Shown: positions 53,758 through 64,000, numbered from the stretch's first letter. The stretch: DNA of 64,000 nt from Polaribacter glomeratus (GCF_002954665.1 NZ_MSCM01000001.1:147183-211182), one strand, 5' to 3'. A program made the numbers and translations. The notes: a model not told the origin generated them from the sequence alone.

Positions 53758-56214
53758 TTAATACAAACTCTTAAATTTATGAGGATTTGCTTCGTGCATA
53801 ATCTCATAAATTTTTTCAAAAATATCTTCTGCGGATGGTTTCGAAAAATAATCGCCGTCAGTTCCATAAGCAGGTCTGTGCGCTTTAGCAGTTAATGTAG
53901 ATGGTTTACTATCTAAAAATTCATAGCCATTTTGGTTTTCTAAAATCTCTTGTAAAAGATATGCAGATGCTCCTCCTGGAACATCTTCATCAATAACAAT
54001 TAGTTTATTTGTTTTTGCTAAACTTTTTACACAATCGTGATTTAAATCAAAAGGCAATAAACTTTGTGCGTCAATAATTTCTATTTCTATACCATCTTGA
54101 GATAAATCTTTGGCAGCTTCTTGCACCAAACGTAAAGTTGATCCGTAAGAAACAACCGTAATATCTGTACCTTCTTTTATGGTTTCTACAATTCCTATTG
54201 GTGTTTTAAATTCGCCTAAGTTTGTTGGTAATTCTTCTTTTAAGCGATACCCATTTAAGCATTCAATTACTACTGCAGGGTCATCACCTTCTAATAAGGT
54301 GTTGTAAAAACCTGCCGCTTTTGTCATATTTCTAGGAACTAACACATGAATTCCTCTTATGTTATTTATAATTCCGCCCATTGGCGAACCAGCATGCCAA
54401 ATACCTTCTAATCTATGTCCTCTAGTTCTAATAATTAAGGGCGCTTTTTGTTTACCAAAAGTTCTGTATCGTAAAGTTGCTAAATCATCACTCATTATTT
54501 GTAATGCATACAATAAGTAATCTAAATATTGCACTTCTGCTATAGGTCTTAAGCCCCTCATTGCTAAACCAATTCCTTGACCTATAATGGTTGCTTCTCG
54601 TATACCTGTATCAGAAACTCTAATTTCTCCATATTTATCTTGAAGTCCTTCTAAACCTTGATTTACATCACCAATAAGTCCTGCATCTTCACCAAAAATT
54701 AACACATCAGGATGTTTTTTAAGAATAGCGTCAAAATTATCTCTCATAATAATTCTTGCATCCACTAAATTCTTTTCTGGAGAATAGTTTGGTTTTCTTT
54801 CTACTTCATTTAATACACTTGAATCAGATTCATTAAGTAAATGTGTAGAGTATCTTCTATAACCGTCATTTACAGAAGTTTTTATAAAATTTTGCAATTC
54901 TATTTTTGCGCCAAAATGTTCGTCTTTTAGATAGCGTAAACATTTTCTAGCTGAAGCTAAAATTTCTTTTCTTGTTGGCTCTGCAGTTGCTAATAGATCG
55001 TTTTTATATTTATTAATAAATGTACCGTTAGCACTTTTGCTAGCAACATTTTCAAGTATTTCTGCAGCAATTAAAAGTTCTGCTTTTATCTCATTTAAAT
55101 ACCCATTCCAGGCGTTTCGTCTGGCATCAGTAACTTCTTTTTTTGCTTCTTTCTCTAAAATTATCAATTCTTCTTCCGAATCTACAAAACGTAAAATATC
55201 TCCATTTTCTGTTTCTAATTCAAACTCTAAAATCCATTTTCGCATTTTTGCAATACAATCATGGTCTTGTTCCCATTGCAATCTTTCTTTGTCTTTATAT
55301 CTTTCATGAGATCCAGAGGTAGAGTGACCTTGAGGTTGTGTTAGTTCTTTAACATGAATTAAAACGGGTACATGTTCTTCTCTTGCAACTTTTGCCGCTT
55401 TTTGATAAACATCAACCAATTTTACATAATCCCAACCATTTATAACAAATATTTCATAGCCATTTGTGTCATTTTCTCTTTGAAAACCTTTTAAAATTTC
55501 TGAAATACTTTCTTTTGTAGTTTGATATTTTGCGTGTACAGAAATACCGTATTCATCATCCCAAATACTCATAACCATGGGTACTTGTAAAACACCAGCG
55601 GCATTTATGGTTTCAAAAAACACGCCTTCACTTGTGCTTGCGTTACCAATTGTACCCCAAGCAACTTCATTTCCGTTTTTAGAAAAGTTAGTTTTATGTT
55701 GTACACTTTTTTCGTTTCTGTAAATTTTTGATGCTTGTGCTAATCCTAACAATCGTGGCATTTGCCCAGCAGTAGGAGATATATCTGCACTAGAATTGTA
55801 TTGTTCTGTTAAGTTTTTCCAGTTTCCATTTTCATGTAAACTGTGTGTTGCAAAATGGCCTCCCATTTGTCTACCTGCAGACATTGGGTCCTCTTTAATA
55901 TCTGAGTGTGCATACAAACCTGCAAAAAATTGTTGTGCAGTTAATTCGCCAAGTGCCATCATTAAAGTTTGATCTCTATAATAACCAGATCTAAAATCAC
56001 CTTTTTTAAAGGCTTTTGCCATTGCTAATTGTGGCACTTCTTTTCCGTCGCCAAAAATTCCGAATTTTGCTTTACCAGTTAAAACTTCACGGCGTCCTAG
56101 TAAGCTACATTCTCTGCTAACTTTCGCAATTCTGTAATCATTTAATACTTCACTTTTAAAATCATTAAATGTAATTTCCTGAGTATTAGAAGTAACCTTT
56201 TCTTGCAGCATCAT
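53758..56214 (-). CDS. 2-oxo acid dehydrogenase E1, fused alpha and beta subunits
   Basis: This thiamine-diphosphate enzyme decarboxylates a branched-chain 2-oxo acid (or pyruvate) and passes the acyl group to lipoyl-E2. The N-terminal half (about residues 30-420) is the alpha subunit, with the cofactor motif GNASTSEGVFFETIN and DDEYGIS near the expected ThDP end. The C-terminal half (about 470-818) is the beta subunit, with ILKKHPDVLIFGEDAG and RTRGHRLEGIWHAGSP. Such 800-residue fusions are usual in Bacteroidota. No E2 or E3 gene is adjacent. A tail remnant of a related copy lies downstream. Confidence 0.93.
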   Translation of the reverse strand: MMLQEKVTSNTQEITFNDFKSEVLNDYRIAKVSRECSLLGRREVLTGKAKFGIFGDGKEVPQLAMAKAFKKGDFRSGYYRDQTLMMALGELTAQQFFAGLYAHSDIKEDPMSAGRQMGGHFATHSLHENGNWKNLTEQYNSSADISPTAGQMPRLLGLAQASKIYRNEKSVQHKTNFSKNGNEVAWGTIGNASTSEGVFFETINAAGVLQVPMVMSIWDDEYGISVHAKYQTTKESISEILKGFQRENDTNGYEIFVINGWDYVKLVDVYQKAAKVAREEHVPVLIHVKELTQPQGHSTSGSHERYKDKERLQWEQDHDCIAKMRKWILEFELETENGDILRFVDSEEELIILEKEAKKEVTDARRNAWNGYLNEIKAELLIAAEILENVASKSANGTFINKYKNDLLATAEPTRKEILASARKCLRYLKDEHFGAKIELQNFIKTSVNDGYRRYSTHLLNESDSSVLNEVERKPNYSPEKNLVDARIIMRDNFDAILKKHPDVLIFGEDAGLIGDVNQGLEGLQDKYGEIRVSDTGIREATIIGQGIGLAMRGLRPIAEVQYLDYLLYALQIMSDDLATLRYRTFGKQKAPLIIRTRGHRLEGIWHAGSPMGGIINNIRGIHVLVPRNMTKAAGFYNTLLEGDDPAVVIECLNGYRLKEELPTNLGEFKTPIGIVETIKEGTDITVVSYGSTLRLVQEAAKDLSQDGIEIEIIDAQSLLPFDLNHDCVKSLAKTNKLIVIDEDVPGGASAYLLQEILENQNGYEFLDSKPSTLTAKAHRPAYGTDGDYFSKPSAEDIFEKIYEIMHEANPHKFKSLY

Positions 56215-56235
56215 TTTCTTGGTTTTTAACAGTTA

Positions 56236-56243
56236 CAAAGATA
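56236..56243 (-). promoter_or_regulatory. -7 box (TATCTTTG) of the E1 gene
   Basis: An exact TAnnTTTG match, 21 bases upstream of the first ATG. Confidence 0.55.
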
Positions 56244-56357
56244 GTTTTTTTAATCGATATTTAAAAATATCTTAATTGTTTGAGAATATGTTAATAATAG
56301 TATCATAAATACATGTTTTGTTAGGAATTATACAAAACAATTTAATTTGTTTTATTC

Positions 56358-59168
56358 TTATAAAAACCCTCTTCTAAAGAAATTATAGATCGAACCAATA
56401 TTAGCCGTTAGTGTAAATCTTATTTTTTGAGGATATCCTTCTTGAGATATTTCCCATCCATTATTTGAATATAACGGAAAGTAAATTTCAAAAATATTAT
56501 GTACAAAGTTAAACCGAATTCCGTTGTTATACCCAAAGTAAAGTGGGTTATTTTTATTTTTTAGAAATGCAACATCATTATAAAACTCAACCCATCGCCA
56601 TAAACCAAAACTAGAATTAAAGGCAAACATATATTGATTGGCAAATCTTGTAGGTAAAACAGATTTAAATCCTCCTTCAGCAATAATAAATTGTTTGCTA
56701 AAAAAACCGGTATCTTCAGATCGTCCCAGATAATTAAGCTGAAATAAATAATCATTAGCTCTGTCTAAACCAAAACTAAAATAGTCTCCTTCTGTTTTAT
56801 TATTTAAAAAAGCACCTGCAAAAAATCTAAAATCTAATTGTGTATTTGTAGTAGATAAAGACCTAAATCTTAAATCTACGCCAACTTTAGAGAATTTTTC
56901 AGCAGCTTCTAAGCTAAAATTATATCGAAATTCTTTTATAATATCAGGGTTTATATAATTATAATTTAAGCTAAAAACGCTATAATTATCTTGATCTGTT
57001 TTAATTTCTGTTGGTGCAATTTCTTTATCAATATGAACCAATTTTGCAGATAAAGATTCTGATGTTGCATCTCTTAAAGATTTTCTTTTAAAAATTATGT
57101 TTACAAAAGGTACAAAAGACTTGTAGGATAATTCTGGCGCATAATCTAAAGTAACTCCAGAAACACCATACATTACCTTGTATATTTTAGTTTCTTCTAA
57201 ATATTGATTGTACAATGCAGAAAATTTACCAATTACAGTATTACTTTTTGTAGCGTAAGAAGGCGCAAATTTTAGTTCTAAATTTCTTGCTATTAAAGGT
57301 TTATTATGTAGTTTAACACTAAGAATAACCCCGTTATAAAAATTGTAGCTAACATCTGGCTGGTAAAATATTTGAGTATAATAAGGGTCTTGTGCGTCTT
57401 TTATTAACGTGAATTTTACAGGCTTATTAAAAATTTTATCTTCTAAGGTTTTCCAGTTATCTAGGGTATTTAATTCTGGGTAAAAGTTTTCGTAATTTAA
57501 GGCAACCTTATTAAAATCTTCTTTAGGAATCGTAACCGTTTTTGAATTTTCAATGTCTGTAAACCATTTTTTATATTTAATCTCTTTATCCTTTAAACCG
57601 TAAAGTAGAACAGGCGCAGTAATATTTCTCTTATTTCTGATGGTTATTTCTATACTATCAGCTATTATAGTAACTTTATCAATAGTGTAATCTATTTTTT
57701 TATTTGTTTTTACATAATCATTAAAAAACCAGTCAATTTTCTTGTCTGTTTTTGATGAAATAATTTTTTGAAAATCTGCACTAGAAATTGTTTTTGTACT
57801 ATGATTTTGATAAAATTCTTTAATGCTGCTGTTTAAAACACTATCGCCTAAAAAACCTTTTAAATATCTAAAACCTAACCCAGCTTTATATTTGCTTGCT
57901 ATTTTTCTGTTAAAGTTTGATAAAGAATCTGCGGATGTTATTAGTGCTTGATCTAAAAATGCTCTTGAAACGAACTGATGAACTAATGGATATTTATCAT
58001 TAAAGTTTTGCTTGGCTAAGTGATAATTTTTTAAAAACCATTTATCAGATATTTCACCCAATAATTTAGTATCTGGATAAAATTCTTCAATATATTCTAA
58101 CATTAAATAATTTTGCAATCCGTCTAAAATCCAATAATCTTCTCTTTTGTTAAGGAGTAAAGTGTTTTCTATGTATTTTCTACTTAGGGCTTTAAACATC
58201 GTAACATCCCACTTAAACGTATCAGAAAAAGGACGCAAAAAATCTGGCAACTGACTTAAACCATAAACTGGGTCTTTTGATTGCGTAATTTTGTCTATAT
58301 AAATTTCTTTATGAGGATATGTTCCTAAAAATTTTTCTACAAAAAGTAATTCTCTATTTAAAATGCTTGTAGCGGTGGTATATTCTAAATCCGTAGGAAA
58401 AACATCGGTATAAACAGTAGTGTTTTTAGTTTTAAAAGTTTTAAGTTGTTTGGTTTTGTTAATACTTAAAATGATATCTGTTTTGCTTTTACCAACTAAA
58501 TAATAGTTTGTAAAATTCTCTTTTTCTGTTCTGTATTCATATAAATTACTTTCTACAAAATAATTTTTTGGAACATTAATTTCAACAGTAAAATCGGTGG
58601 CACTTTCATACAGATCATCAATATTTAAATTGCTCATTAAATGCCAACCTTTGTTGTAAACGGCGGGCGTTATATACCAAAAACGTAAATGATAACCTTG
58701 CTTTGTTTTACCATAGGATGTAAATTCTGCACTCGGAATTTTTACAATATAAGTAATCTCTATTTTTGTGCTATCTTTAGGTTTTAGAGCTCTAAGTAAC
58801 GGAACGTTAATAAGGTCTGCTTGCTTTTCTACTTCAAAAAAACCTGTACTTTCGTAGTCTACACTTAGGTTTTTTATTGTTGTTTTACCTAAGTCTTTTT
58901 CATTTGCAAAGTATAATCGTTTTCTAAAATCTTTAATTAATCTTTTTGATAAAGGTGTTTTTCTATCTCTAAAACTATTTGCCCAATTATGCAGATAAAT
59001 GTTTGTTAAAATAGAATCGGATGAGTTATAATAAACAATTTCTTGTTGTATTAATAACTCATCCTTATCTGGATTGAATGTTGATTTTATAGAAATCTTG
59101 TTCTCTTGTGCAAACGAAAGTACAGATATGAAAAAACAGAAAATAAGTATGCTTAAAGAGTTTTTCAA
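56358..59168 (-). CDS. M1-aminopeptidase-like exported protein without zinc motif, with C-terminal barrel
   Basis: The start is a TTG at 59168, chosen because the signal peptide (to about residue 20, LSFAQ) begins there and a -7 box lies shortly upstream; no nearby ATG keeps it. Residues about 25-560 follow the M1 gluzincin plan, with an N-terminal beta domain and a helical region ending FFNDYVKT. Where HExxH and the downstream LxEG are expected (about 325-357), the chain reads KALSRKYIEN and WILDGLQNYL, so zinc ligands are missing. From about 600 to the final Phe-Leu, alternating strands look like an outer-membrane beta-barrel. Function unknown. Confidence 0.82.
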   Translation of the reverse strand: MKNSLSILIFCFFISVLSFAQENKISIKSTFNPDKDELLIQQEIVYYNSSDSILTNIYLHNWANSFRDRKTPLSKRLIKDFRKRLYFANEKDLGKTTIKNLSVDYESTGFFEVEKQADLINVPLLRALKPKDSTKIEITYIVKIPSAEFTSYGKTKQGYHLRFWYITPAVYNKGWHLMSNLNIDDLYESATDFTVEINVPKNYFVESNLYEYRTEKENFTNYYLVGKSKTDIILSINKTKQLKTFKTKNTTVYTDVFPTDLEYTTATSILNRELLFVEKFLGTYPHKEIYIDKITQSKDPVYGLSQLPDFLRPFSDTFKWDVTMFKALSRKYIENTLLLNKREDYWILDGLQNYLMLEYIEEFYPDTKLLGEISDKWFLKNYHLAKQNFNDKYPLVHQFVSRAFLDQALITSADSLSNFNRKIASKYKAGLGFRYLKGFLGDSVLNSSIKEFYQNHSTKTISSADFQKIISSKTDKKIDWFFNDYVKTNKKIDYTIDKVTIIADSIEITIRNKRNITAPVLLYGLKDKEIKYKKWFTDIENSKTVTIPKEDFNKVALNYENFYPELNTLDNWKTLEDKIFNKPVKFTLIKDAQDPYYTQIFYQPDVSYNFYNGVILSVKLHNKPLIARNLELKFAPSYATKSNTVIGKFSALYNQYLEETKIYKVMYGVSGVTLDYAPELSYKSFVPFVNIIFKRKSLRDATSESLSAKLVHIDKEIAPTEIKTDQDNYSVFSLNYNYINPDIIKEFRYNFSLEAAEKFSKVGVDLRFRSLSTTNTQLDFRFFAGAFLNNKTEGDYFSFGLDRANDYLFQLNYLGRSEDTGFFSKQFIIAEGGFKSVLPTRFANQYMFAFNSSFGLWRWVEFYNDVAFLKNKNNPLYFGYNNGIRFNFVHNIFEIYFPLYSNNGWEISQEGYPQKIRFTLTANIGSIYNFFRRGFL

Positions 59169-59195
59169 ATTAGATTTTCCTAAATTTTAATTGCA

Positions 59196-59203
59196 CAAAA
59201 GTA
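59196..59203 (-). promoter_or_regulatory. -7 box (TACTTTTG) of the M1-like gene
   Basis: An exact TAnnTTTG match 27 bases before the TTG start. It supports that start choice. Confidence 0.5.
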
Positions 59204-59214
59204 AAATATTAGAT

Positions 59215-59922
59215 TTAAAAATTTGGCTGTAATTTATATTTGCCATAAAATTTATTTAGATGTTCTACAGCTTCGTCTGCAGTATCAACTATTCTAAAAA
59301 GATTTAAATCTTCTGCGCTAATATTACCTTCTTCTATAAGGGTGTTTTTTATCCAATCGATTAAACCACCCCAAAATTTTGATCCAACTAAAACAATAGG
59401 AAAACGACCAATCTTTTTAGTTTGTATTAATGTAATTGCTTCAAAAAGCTCATCCATAGTACCAAAACCACCGGGCATAACCACAAAACCTTGAGAGTAT
59501 TTTACAAACATTACTTTACGAACAAAAAAGTAATCGAAGTCTAAACTTTTACCTCTATCTATCCAAGGATTGTCATGTTGTTCAAAAGGTAACTCAATAT
59601 TTAAACCAACCGAAACTCCTTTTCCTCTATTAGCGCCTTTATTACCAGCTTCCATAATTCCTGGTCCACCACCTGTAATAACACCAAAACCATTTTGAGT
59701 TAATTTAAAAGCAACTTCTTCTGCTAATATATAGTGTGGATGATCTGGCTTTGTGCGTGCAGAACCAAATATAGAAACACACGGACCTATTTTACTTAAA
59801 CGTTCATAACCATCAACAAACTCTGCCATAATTTTAAATATAGCCCAAGAATCTTTTGTCTTTATTTCGTTCCAGGTTTTTTGTTTTAGTTTTTCTTTTA
59901 TTTTTCTATCGTCATTTGTCAT
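59215..59922 (-). CDS. LOG family protein (TIGR00730)
   Basis: Members of this Rossmann-fold family are cytokinin-riboside-monophosphate phosphoribohydrolases (LOG) or related nucleotide 5'-monophosphate nucleosidases. The 235-residue protein has GGGPGIMEA at residues 84-92 and the diagnostic PGGFGTMDE at 150-158, which binds the phosphoribose. The N-terminal 40 residues are a charged helical extension. It is 46 bases upstream of the M1-like gene on the same strand. In bacteria the physiological role is usually purine nucleotide turnover rather than hormone production. Confidence 0.94.
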   Translation of the reverse strand: MTNDDRKIKEKLKQKTWNEIKTKDSWAIFKIMAEFVDGYERLSKIGPCVSIFGSARTKPDHPHYILAEEVAFKLTQNGFGVITGGGPGIMEAGNKGANRGKGVSVGLNIELPFEQHDNPWIDRGKSLDFDYFFVRKVMFVKYSQGFVVMPGGFGTMDELFEAITLIQTKKIGRFPIVLVGSKFWGGLIDWIKNTLIEEGNISAEDLNLFRIVDTADEAVEHLNKFYGKYKLQPNF

Positions 59923-60025
59923 AATCGGTATTTTTAAAATCTTATTTTTTTATAAGACAGCCTGCTAAAATAGTTCTTTTTTTAAGAAATTAATAACGAG
60001 AATAGATATGTTTATCAAAATATTT

Positions 60026-60033
60026 TAAATTTG
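60026..60033 (+). promoter_or_regulatory. -7 box (TAAATTTG) of the DUF3857 gene
   Basis: An exact TAnnTTTG match 25 bases upstream of the ATG. Confidence 0.5.
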
Positions 60034-60058
60034 CTCGATTAAAAATAAAAATTGATTT

Positions 60059-63000
60059 ATGAAAATTAACAACTTTTCGGCAAGAATAATCTTCTTGTTT
60101 TTTACTGTATTTGGTATAAGTGCTCAAAATAATTCTGATAATTATTGGAATAGTATGTTAGAAAATAACAATAAAGAGGCTTACAATACATTTATAAATT
60201 CTGATAAAGACATCGAAAAATCAATAGAACTTTTGATTACCAATGAAATTTTAAGAAACGAAAATGGTTTAATTAATGGCTCTTCCTACGGATTTTTAGC
60301 TAAATTAATGAAGTTTGAAGATTTTGAATATTATATGTATGCGTTATGGAACGATCCTTTTTTGTTTGATAATTATTTAAAAAATGGTTTTTATGAAAAA
60401 AACATAAAAGCTGTTAGAGATTTAGAGGTTTCTAAAATTGAAAATAAAACTATTTTATTTTCTTTATTGTATTTAAAAGCAGTGGTTGAAAGAGATTCTA
60501 AAAACTTAGTAAAGTATAACGAAACGATTAAAGAAATTGATGCAATTAAAGAATGGCAATATTGTGGTGTTTTCGAAAATTTAAACAAAAGCGGATACGA
60601 TACCAGTTATGAACCAGAAGTTTATGCAAAAAATGATAAATTATTTGATGCAAATTCTAATGGAACTATAAATTGGTACACACCAAATAAAGAGTTTCAA
60701 AAAGAGCCGTATCAATTTTTTACAAATCACGCAGAATATGGTTATGGCGTAAATTATGCGCAAACTTTTATAAATGTTGATAAGGATAAAAGAGTACAAT
60801 TAAGATTAGGAAATTCATCAGCATTTAAAGTTTGGTTAAATGATGTTTTAATTTATGAAAACGATAAAGATGTAGATACAGATATGGATGCGTATGCTGT
60901 AAATATAAACCTGTTAAAAGGTACAAATCGGCTTTTAATAAAGAATGCAGAAAATAACGGCATGTCTTATTTTATTGCAAGGTTAACTGATTTTGATGGC
61001 AATAAAATTGAAGGTGTTACCTATACGAATCAATATTCTGCTTACAATAAAACAACGATTAGCGCAGTAAATCCTGAAATTAAATCAAACAGTATCGAAA
61101 ACTTTTTTATTGAAAAATTAAATGCAAATCCTACCAGTTTTTTTTATAAATACTGTTTAATCAAAACGTATTTTAGAAATCAAAAATACGAAGAAGCAAA
61201 TGTTATTCTTAATGCGTTGATAAAAACACATACTAAAAGTTCTTTGCTAAGACTTTTAAAAACGTATACAAATAGTTTTGAAGGTGATTATAATGCAATT
61301 GATGAATTAAATAAAAATATTTTTTTAGAAGATCCAGACTATTATTATTCTCTAGTTAAAAAAGCTTCGGATTCTAAAGAATTAGAGCGCATGAGCATCG
61401 CTGAGCTAGAAATCTACTTAGATAAGTTAACAAATGCTACAGATTCTCCTATACTAAAATATGTTGCCCAATTTGTATTAGATATTAGAAATGAAGATTT
61501 AAAAGCGTTAAAGGCAACAATGAACAATTTAAGTGCTATTGCTTCGGATAGGATTTTTATATTACAAAAATTCATCCCTTTATATGATAATATTTTTCAA
61601 GATCAAGAAAGGTCTATTTCTGAATATGAAAAGATTTTAGAGAAAAGATCTAGTCCGAGTTTACTTAATGGTTTAGTACGTTTTTACGATAAATTAGATA
61701 GAAAAGAAGACGTTATAAAATTGTATAAAGAGTATGTAAAAGATTTTCCGGCAGAAAATGAATTTTTATTTACTTTAATTGAAAAATTACATCAATATGA
61801 AAAATACGAAGAATCAATTCCTTATATAAAACAAGCTTTAGAGAATTATCCGTATTCGTTTAAGGCCATGGAATATATGGGAAATGCTTTAGTTCAATTA
61901 AATCAAAAAGAAAAAGCGGTTGTTTTTTATCAAAAATCATTGTTTTATAATAATGCAAATAATCAACTTTTAAAAAAGATTGAAACCATTAAAAGAGCAC
62001 CTAATTTCTTAGAAAAATATACTGAAAACGATATATATTCTTATGTAGAAAAGGAAAGAAATAAAAATTTAAAAAACAATTACGGTACAAATATTTTGTT
62101 GGATAGCAAGGTGTACCAAATTTACGAAACAGGCGCATTAAAAGCAAAATCTGTTTATTTATATGAAATTACTTCTAAAAACGGAATAGAAAATTACAAA
62201 GAATATGATTTAGGACTGTCGGGTAATTATTCAATTTTAAAATCAGAAATTATAAAGAAAGATAAAAGTATAATTCCTGCCGAAAAAACGGGTTCTAGTT
62301 TTGTGTTTAACGGTTTAGAAATAGGAGATGTGATTTATGTAGATTATGAAACAACATCTACGGGTTCTGGTCGGTTTTTTAAAGATTTTGTAGATAGCTA
62401 TCAGTTTGATTCAGAGAGTTTTTGTTTAAAAACGAGCTATACTTTAATAACACCTAAAAATCTAGATTTTAACTATAAAGTTACAAACGGTACGGTAGCG
62501 TATACTAAACAAGCAGAAGATAAGTACGATGTGCATCAATGGCAATTAATTAGTGCGCCAGAATTACCAAAAGGAGAAGATTATATGCCTATAAGTACAG
62601 ATTATGCTAGATATTTGCATATTAGTACCATAAAATCGTGGAGCGAAATTGCAAATTGGTATTCAGACTTGGTAAGGTCACAATCTGTATTTAATGCAGA
62701 AGTTGAGCAAAAATATAAAGAGATTTTCCCCGAAAAAGACGTGTTAAGTCTATCCGAAGAAGAAAGAGCTAAAAGAATTTATTACTATATAATGAATAAT
62801 TTTACCTATAGTTTTGTTGATTTTAAACAGAGTGGCTTTATTCCTCAAAAACCAGCAAAAACCATTTCGTCTAAATTAGGAGATTGTAAAGATTTTTCAA
62901 CACTTTTTGCAACGTTTGCAAGAAGAGCGGGTTTAGATGTAAATTTGGTTTTGGTGCTAACTTCCGATTATGGTAAGAAAACGTTACTCTTGCCTTCGCA

Positions 63001-63838
63001 AAATTTTAATCATTGTATTGTAAAGGTTAAATTAAATGGAAAAGATCAGTTTTTAGAATTAACAGACAAAAACATGCCGTTTAAATCGATTCCCAATAGT
63101 TTGCTAAATGCAACAGTTTTAGAAATACCTTACAAAGTTGAAAAAAATAAGGAGTATAATTTATTTCATTTAACAAATATGGATGGCATTCCGTCAAACT
63201 TAATATCAGAAGTCTTTATAAAGGTTGATGAAAATAAAACGCAGAATATTACTATAAATTCTAAAATTACAGGAAGTTTAGCTTCTATTTATTTTGATAT
63301 TTTAAATCAAGATAATTTTGAATTGGTAAAAGAAGATATTTTACAAGATTTTAATCAGAGAATAGGAGAGGGATTGGTTTTAGATACAATTCAGAACATT
63401 TCTGCACAAAAAGGAGCAGAATTTTTAACCTACACCACTAAAGTTTATTTAGATGATAAAATGAATGAAATGGGGTCTATGACATTTTTTAAATTGCCCA
63501 TAGTTTCTCATTCCTACAATGCAGGTATTATTAGTTTGGAGGAAAGAAAATATCCAATAGATTATCAGAGTTATGAAAACTCTAATTTTTATAATTCTGT
63601 ATATAATTTAGAAATTCCTAAAGCGAAAAAATTTATAGAAATACCTGAGGATGAAAAGTTTACGTATAAGAAACATTCATTTGAGGTGATGTATAAAGCT
63701 ATTTCAGAAAATCAATTACAAATAACAATTGTTGCAGCTACAGATTTAAGCGATATTTCTGATAAAGAATATGTAGACTTTAAAAGTTACGTTGAAAAGG
63801 TTTTAAAATCAAAAGATATTTTAATCGGTTATAAATAA
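60059..63838 (+). CDS. Large exported DUF3857/transglutaminase protein with TPR repeats
   Basis: The 1259-residue protein begins with a signal peptide (about 1-22, ending GISAQ). The first 400 residues include a beta-rich, carbohydrate-binding-like segment. Tetratricopeptide-type helices occupy about 540-660 (for example [33 protein letters not shown]). A DUF3857 domain follows (about 690-870), then a transglutaminase-like domain with the triad Cys943 (GDCKDF), His985 (FNHCIV) and Asp1003 (LTDKNM) intact. The final part is another beta domain. It is probably periplasmic. Cross-linking or protease-like activity is possible; the substrate is unknown. Confidence 0.92.
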   Translation: MKINNFSARIIFLFFTVFGISAQNNSDNYWNSMLENNNKEAYNTFINSDKDIEKSIELLITNEILRNENGLINGSSYGFLAKLMKFEDFEYYMYALWNDPFLFDNYLKNGFYEKNIKAVRDLEVSKIENKTILFSLLYLKAVVERDSKNLVKYNETIKEIDAIKEWQYCGVFENLNKSGYDTSYEPEVYAKNDKLFDANSNGTINWYTPNKEFQKEPYQFFTNHAEYGYGVNYAQTFINVDKDKRVQLRLGNSSAFKVWLNDVLIYENDKDVDTDMDAYAVNINLLKGTNRLLIKNAENNGMSYFIARLTDFDGNKIEGVTYTNQYSAYNKTTISAVNPEIKSNSIENFFIEKLNANPTSFFYKYCLIKTYFRNQKYEEANVILNALIKTHTKSSLLRLLKTYTNSFEGDYNAIDELNKNIFLEDPDYYYSLVKKASDSKELERMSIAELEIYLDKLTNATDSPILKYVAQFVLDIRNEDLKALKATMNNLSAIASDRIFILQKFIPLYDNIFQDQERSISEYEKILEKRSSPSLLNGLVRFYDKLDRKEDVIKLYKEYVKDFPAENEFLFTLIEKLHQYEKYEESIPYIKQALENYPYSFKAMEYMGNALVQLNQKEKAVVFYQKSLFYNNANNQLLKKIETIKRAPNFLEKYTENDIYSYVEKERNKNLKNNYGTNILLDSKVYQIYETGALKAKSVYLYEITSKNGIENYKEYDLGLSGNYSILKSEIIKKDKSIIPAEKTGSSFVFNGLEIGDVIYVDYETTSTGSGRFFKDFVDSYQFDSESFCLKTSYTLITPKNLDFNYKVTNGTVAYTKQAEDKYDVHQWQLISAPELPKGEDYMPISTDYARYLHISTIKSWSEIANWYSDLVRSQSVFNAEVEQKYKEIFPEKDVLSLSEEERAKRIYYYIMNNFTYSFVDFKQSGFIPQKPAKTISSKLGDCKDFSTLFATFARRAGLDVNLVLVLTSDYGKKTLLLPSQNFNHCIVKVKLNGKDQFLELTDKNMPFKSIPNSLLNATVLEIPYKVEKNKEYNLFHLTNMDGIPSNLISEVFIKVDENKTQNITINSKITGSLASIYFDILNQDNFELVKEDILQDFNQRIGEGLVLDTIQNISAQKGAEFLTYTTKVYLDDKMNEMGSMTFFKLPIVSHSYNAGIISLEERKYPIDYQSYENSNFYNSVYNLEIPKAKKFIEIPEDEKFTYKKHSFEVMYKAISENQLQITIVAATDLSDISDKEYVDFKSYVEKVLKSKDILIGYK

Positions 63839-64000
63839 GAGGTTTCAAGTTCTTTTCTTAAAAATTGGGCGGTGTAGCTTGTTTTATGTTTGGCAACTTC
63901 TTCTGGAGTTCCTTTACATAAAATAGAGCCGCCTTTTTTACCACCTTCCATACCAACATCAATAACGTAATCTGCTAATTTTACAACATCTAAATTATGC
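63829..64000 (-). CDS. uvrA: Excinuclease ABC subunit A, C-terminal end (cut by window)
   Basis: The last 56 residues of UvrA are readable on the minus strand: [20 protein letters not shown], then [20 protein letters not shown], and stop at 63829-63831. The HNLDV block is the H-loop region of the second ABC ATPase of UvrA, the damage-sensing subunit of nucleotide excision repair. The rest of the gene lies beyond the window. Its stop codon lies inside the 3' end of the convergent DUF3857 gene, an overlap of ten bases. Confidence 0.9.
   Translation of the reverse strand, partial: HNLDVVKLADYVIDVGMEGGKKGGSILCKGTPEEVAKHKTSYTAQFLRKELETSYL

Noticed and set aside
1..64000. CRISPR array, prophage, insertion sequence or defence island
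   Set aside because: No regular spacer-repeat pattern, transposase, integrase, phage structural gene or known defence enzyme appears among the readable genes.

Overview
The window is ordinary chromosomal DNA of a member of the Bacteroidota, most probably a marine flavobacterium (Flavobacteriaceae, near Polaribacter or Tenacibaculum by general character; genus not provable from this sequence). Support comes from strongly AT-rich DNA, several -7 boxes of the Bacteroidota form TAnnTTTG, weak Shine-Dalgarno signals with A-rich leaders, and many families typical of this phylum (DUF4834, DUF5683, DUF6122, DUF2851, DUF4159, fused E1 alpha/beta dehydrogenase, DUF3857/transglutaminase proteins). No prophage, insertion sequence, CRISPR array or rRNA operon is visible.

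Layout. 0-4 kb: a Crp/Fnr regulator, tRNA-Pro, thioredoxin reductase, a small J-domain/KTSC protein and an M28 lipoprotein peptidase. 4-10 kb: a minus-strand fatty-acid beta-oxidation operon (MarR regulator, 3-hydroxyacyl-CoA dehydrogenase/enoyl-CoA hydratase, thiolase, acyl-CoA dehydrogenase) with two near-identical palindromes next to its promoter. 10-14.6 kb: plus-strand NatAB-like exporter, MscS channel and a sigma-54 response regulator without a DNA-binding domain. 14.7-18.5 kb: katG divergent from a peroxiredoxin-thioredoxin-small acidic protein operon. 18.6-26.7 kb: amine oxidase, DUF985 cupin, SGNH hydrolase, small basic protein, PPK2, DEDDh exonuclease, and a fusion of a NagZ-like glycosidase with a beta-lactamase-like serine hydrolase. 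26.8-32.7 kb: minus-strand acyltransferase, SBF transporter, DUF4159 protein, RsmE, GNAT protein and an outer-membrane protein. 32.9-39.6 kb: plus-strand surface-glycan operon (DUF4834, YfhO, two GT4 glycosyltransferases, flippase). 39.6-48.6 kb: DUF6122, Crp-like regulator, WbqC, LepB, DapB, DUF5683, ParB, ParA, PepD and a nitroreductase, all on the minus strand. 48.7-64 kb: DUF2851, a zinc metalloprotease, DUF4291, the fused E1 dehydrogenase beside a remnant copy of its own 3' end, an M1-like protein lacking the zinc motif and carrying a probable beta-barrel, a LOG-family protein, a large DUF3857/transglutaminase protein, and the cut 3' end of uvrA.

The genes form several coherent modules: peroxide and thiol defence (trxB, katG, prx-trx), fatty-acid breakdown under a MarR repressor, cell-wall and surface-glycan work, and chromosome segregation linked to envelope genes. 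No clearly new multi-gene system was found. The strongest unusual signals are the duplicated tail of the E1 gene with its terminator, the twin palindromes at the fad promoter, the inactive-looking M1 protein, the effector-only sigma-54 regulator, and scattered GC-richer palindromic intergenic elements.
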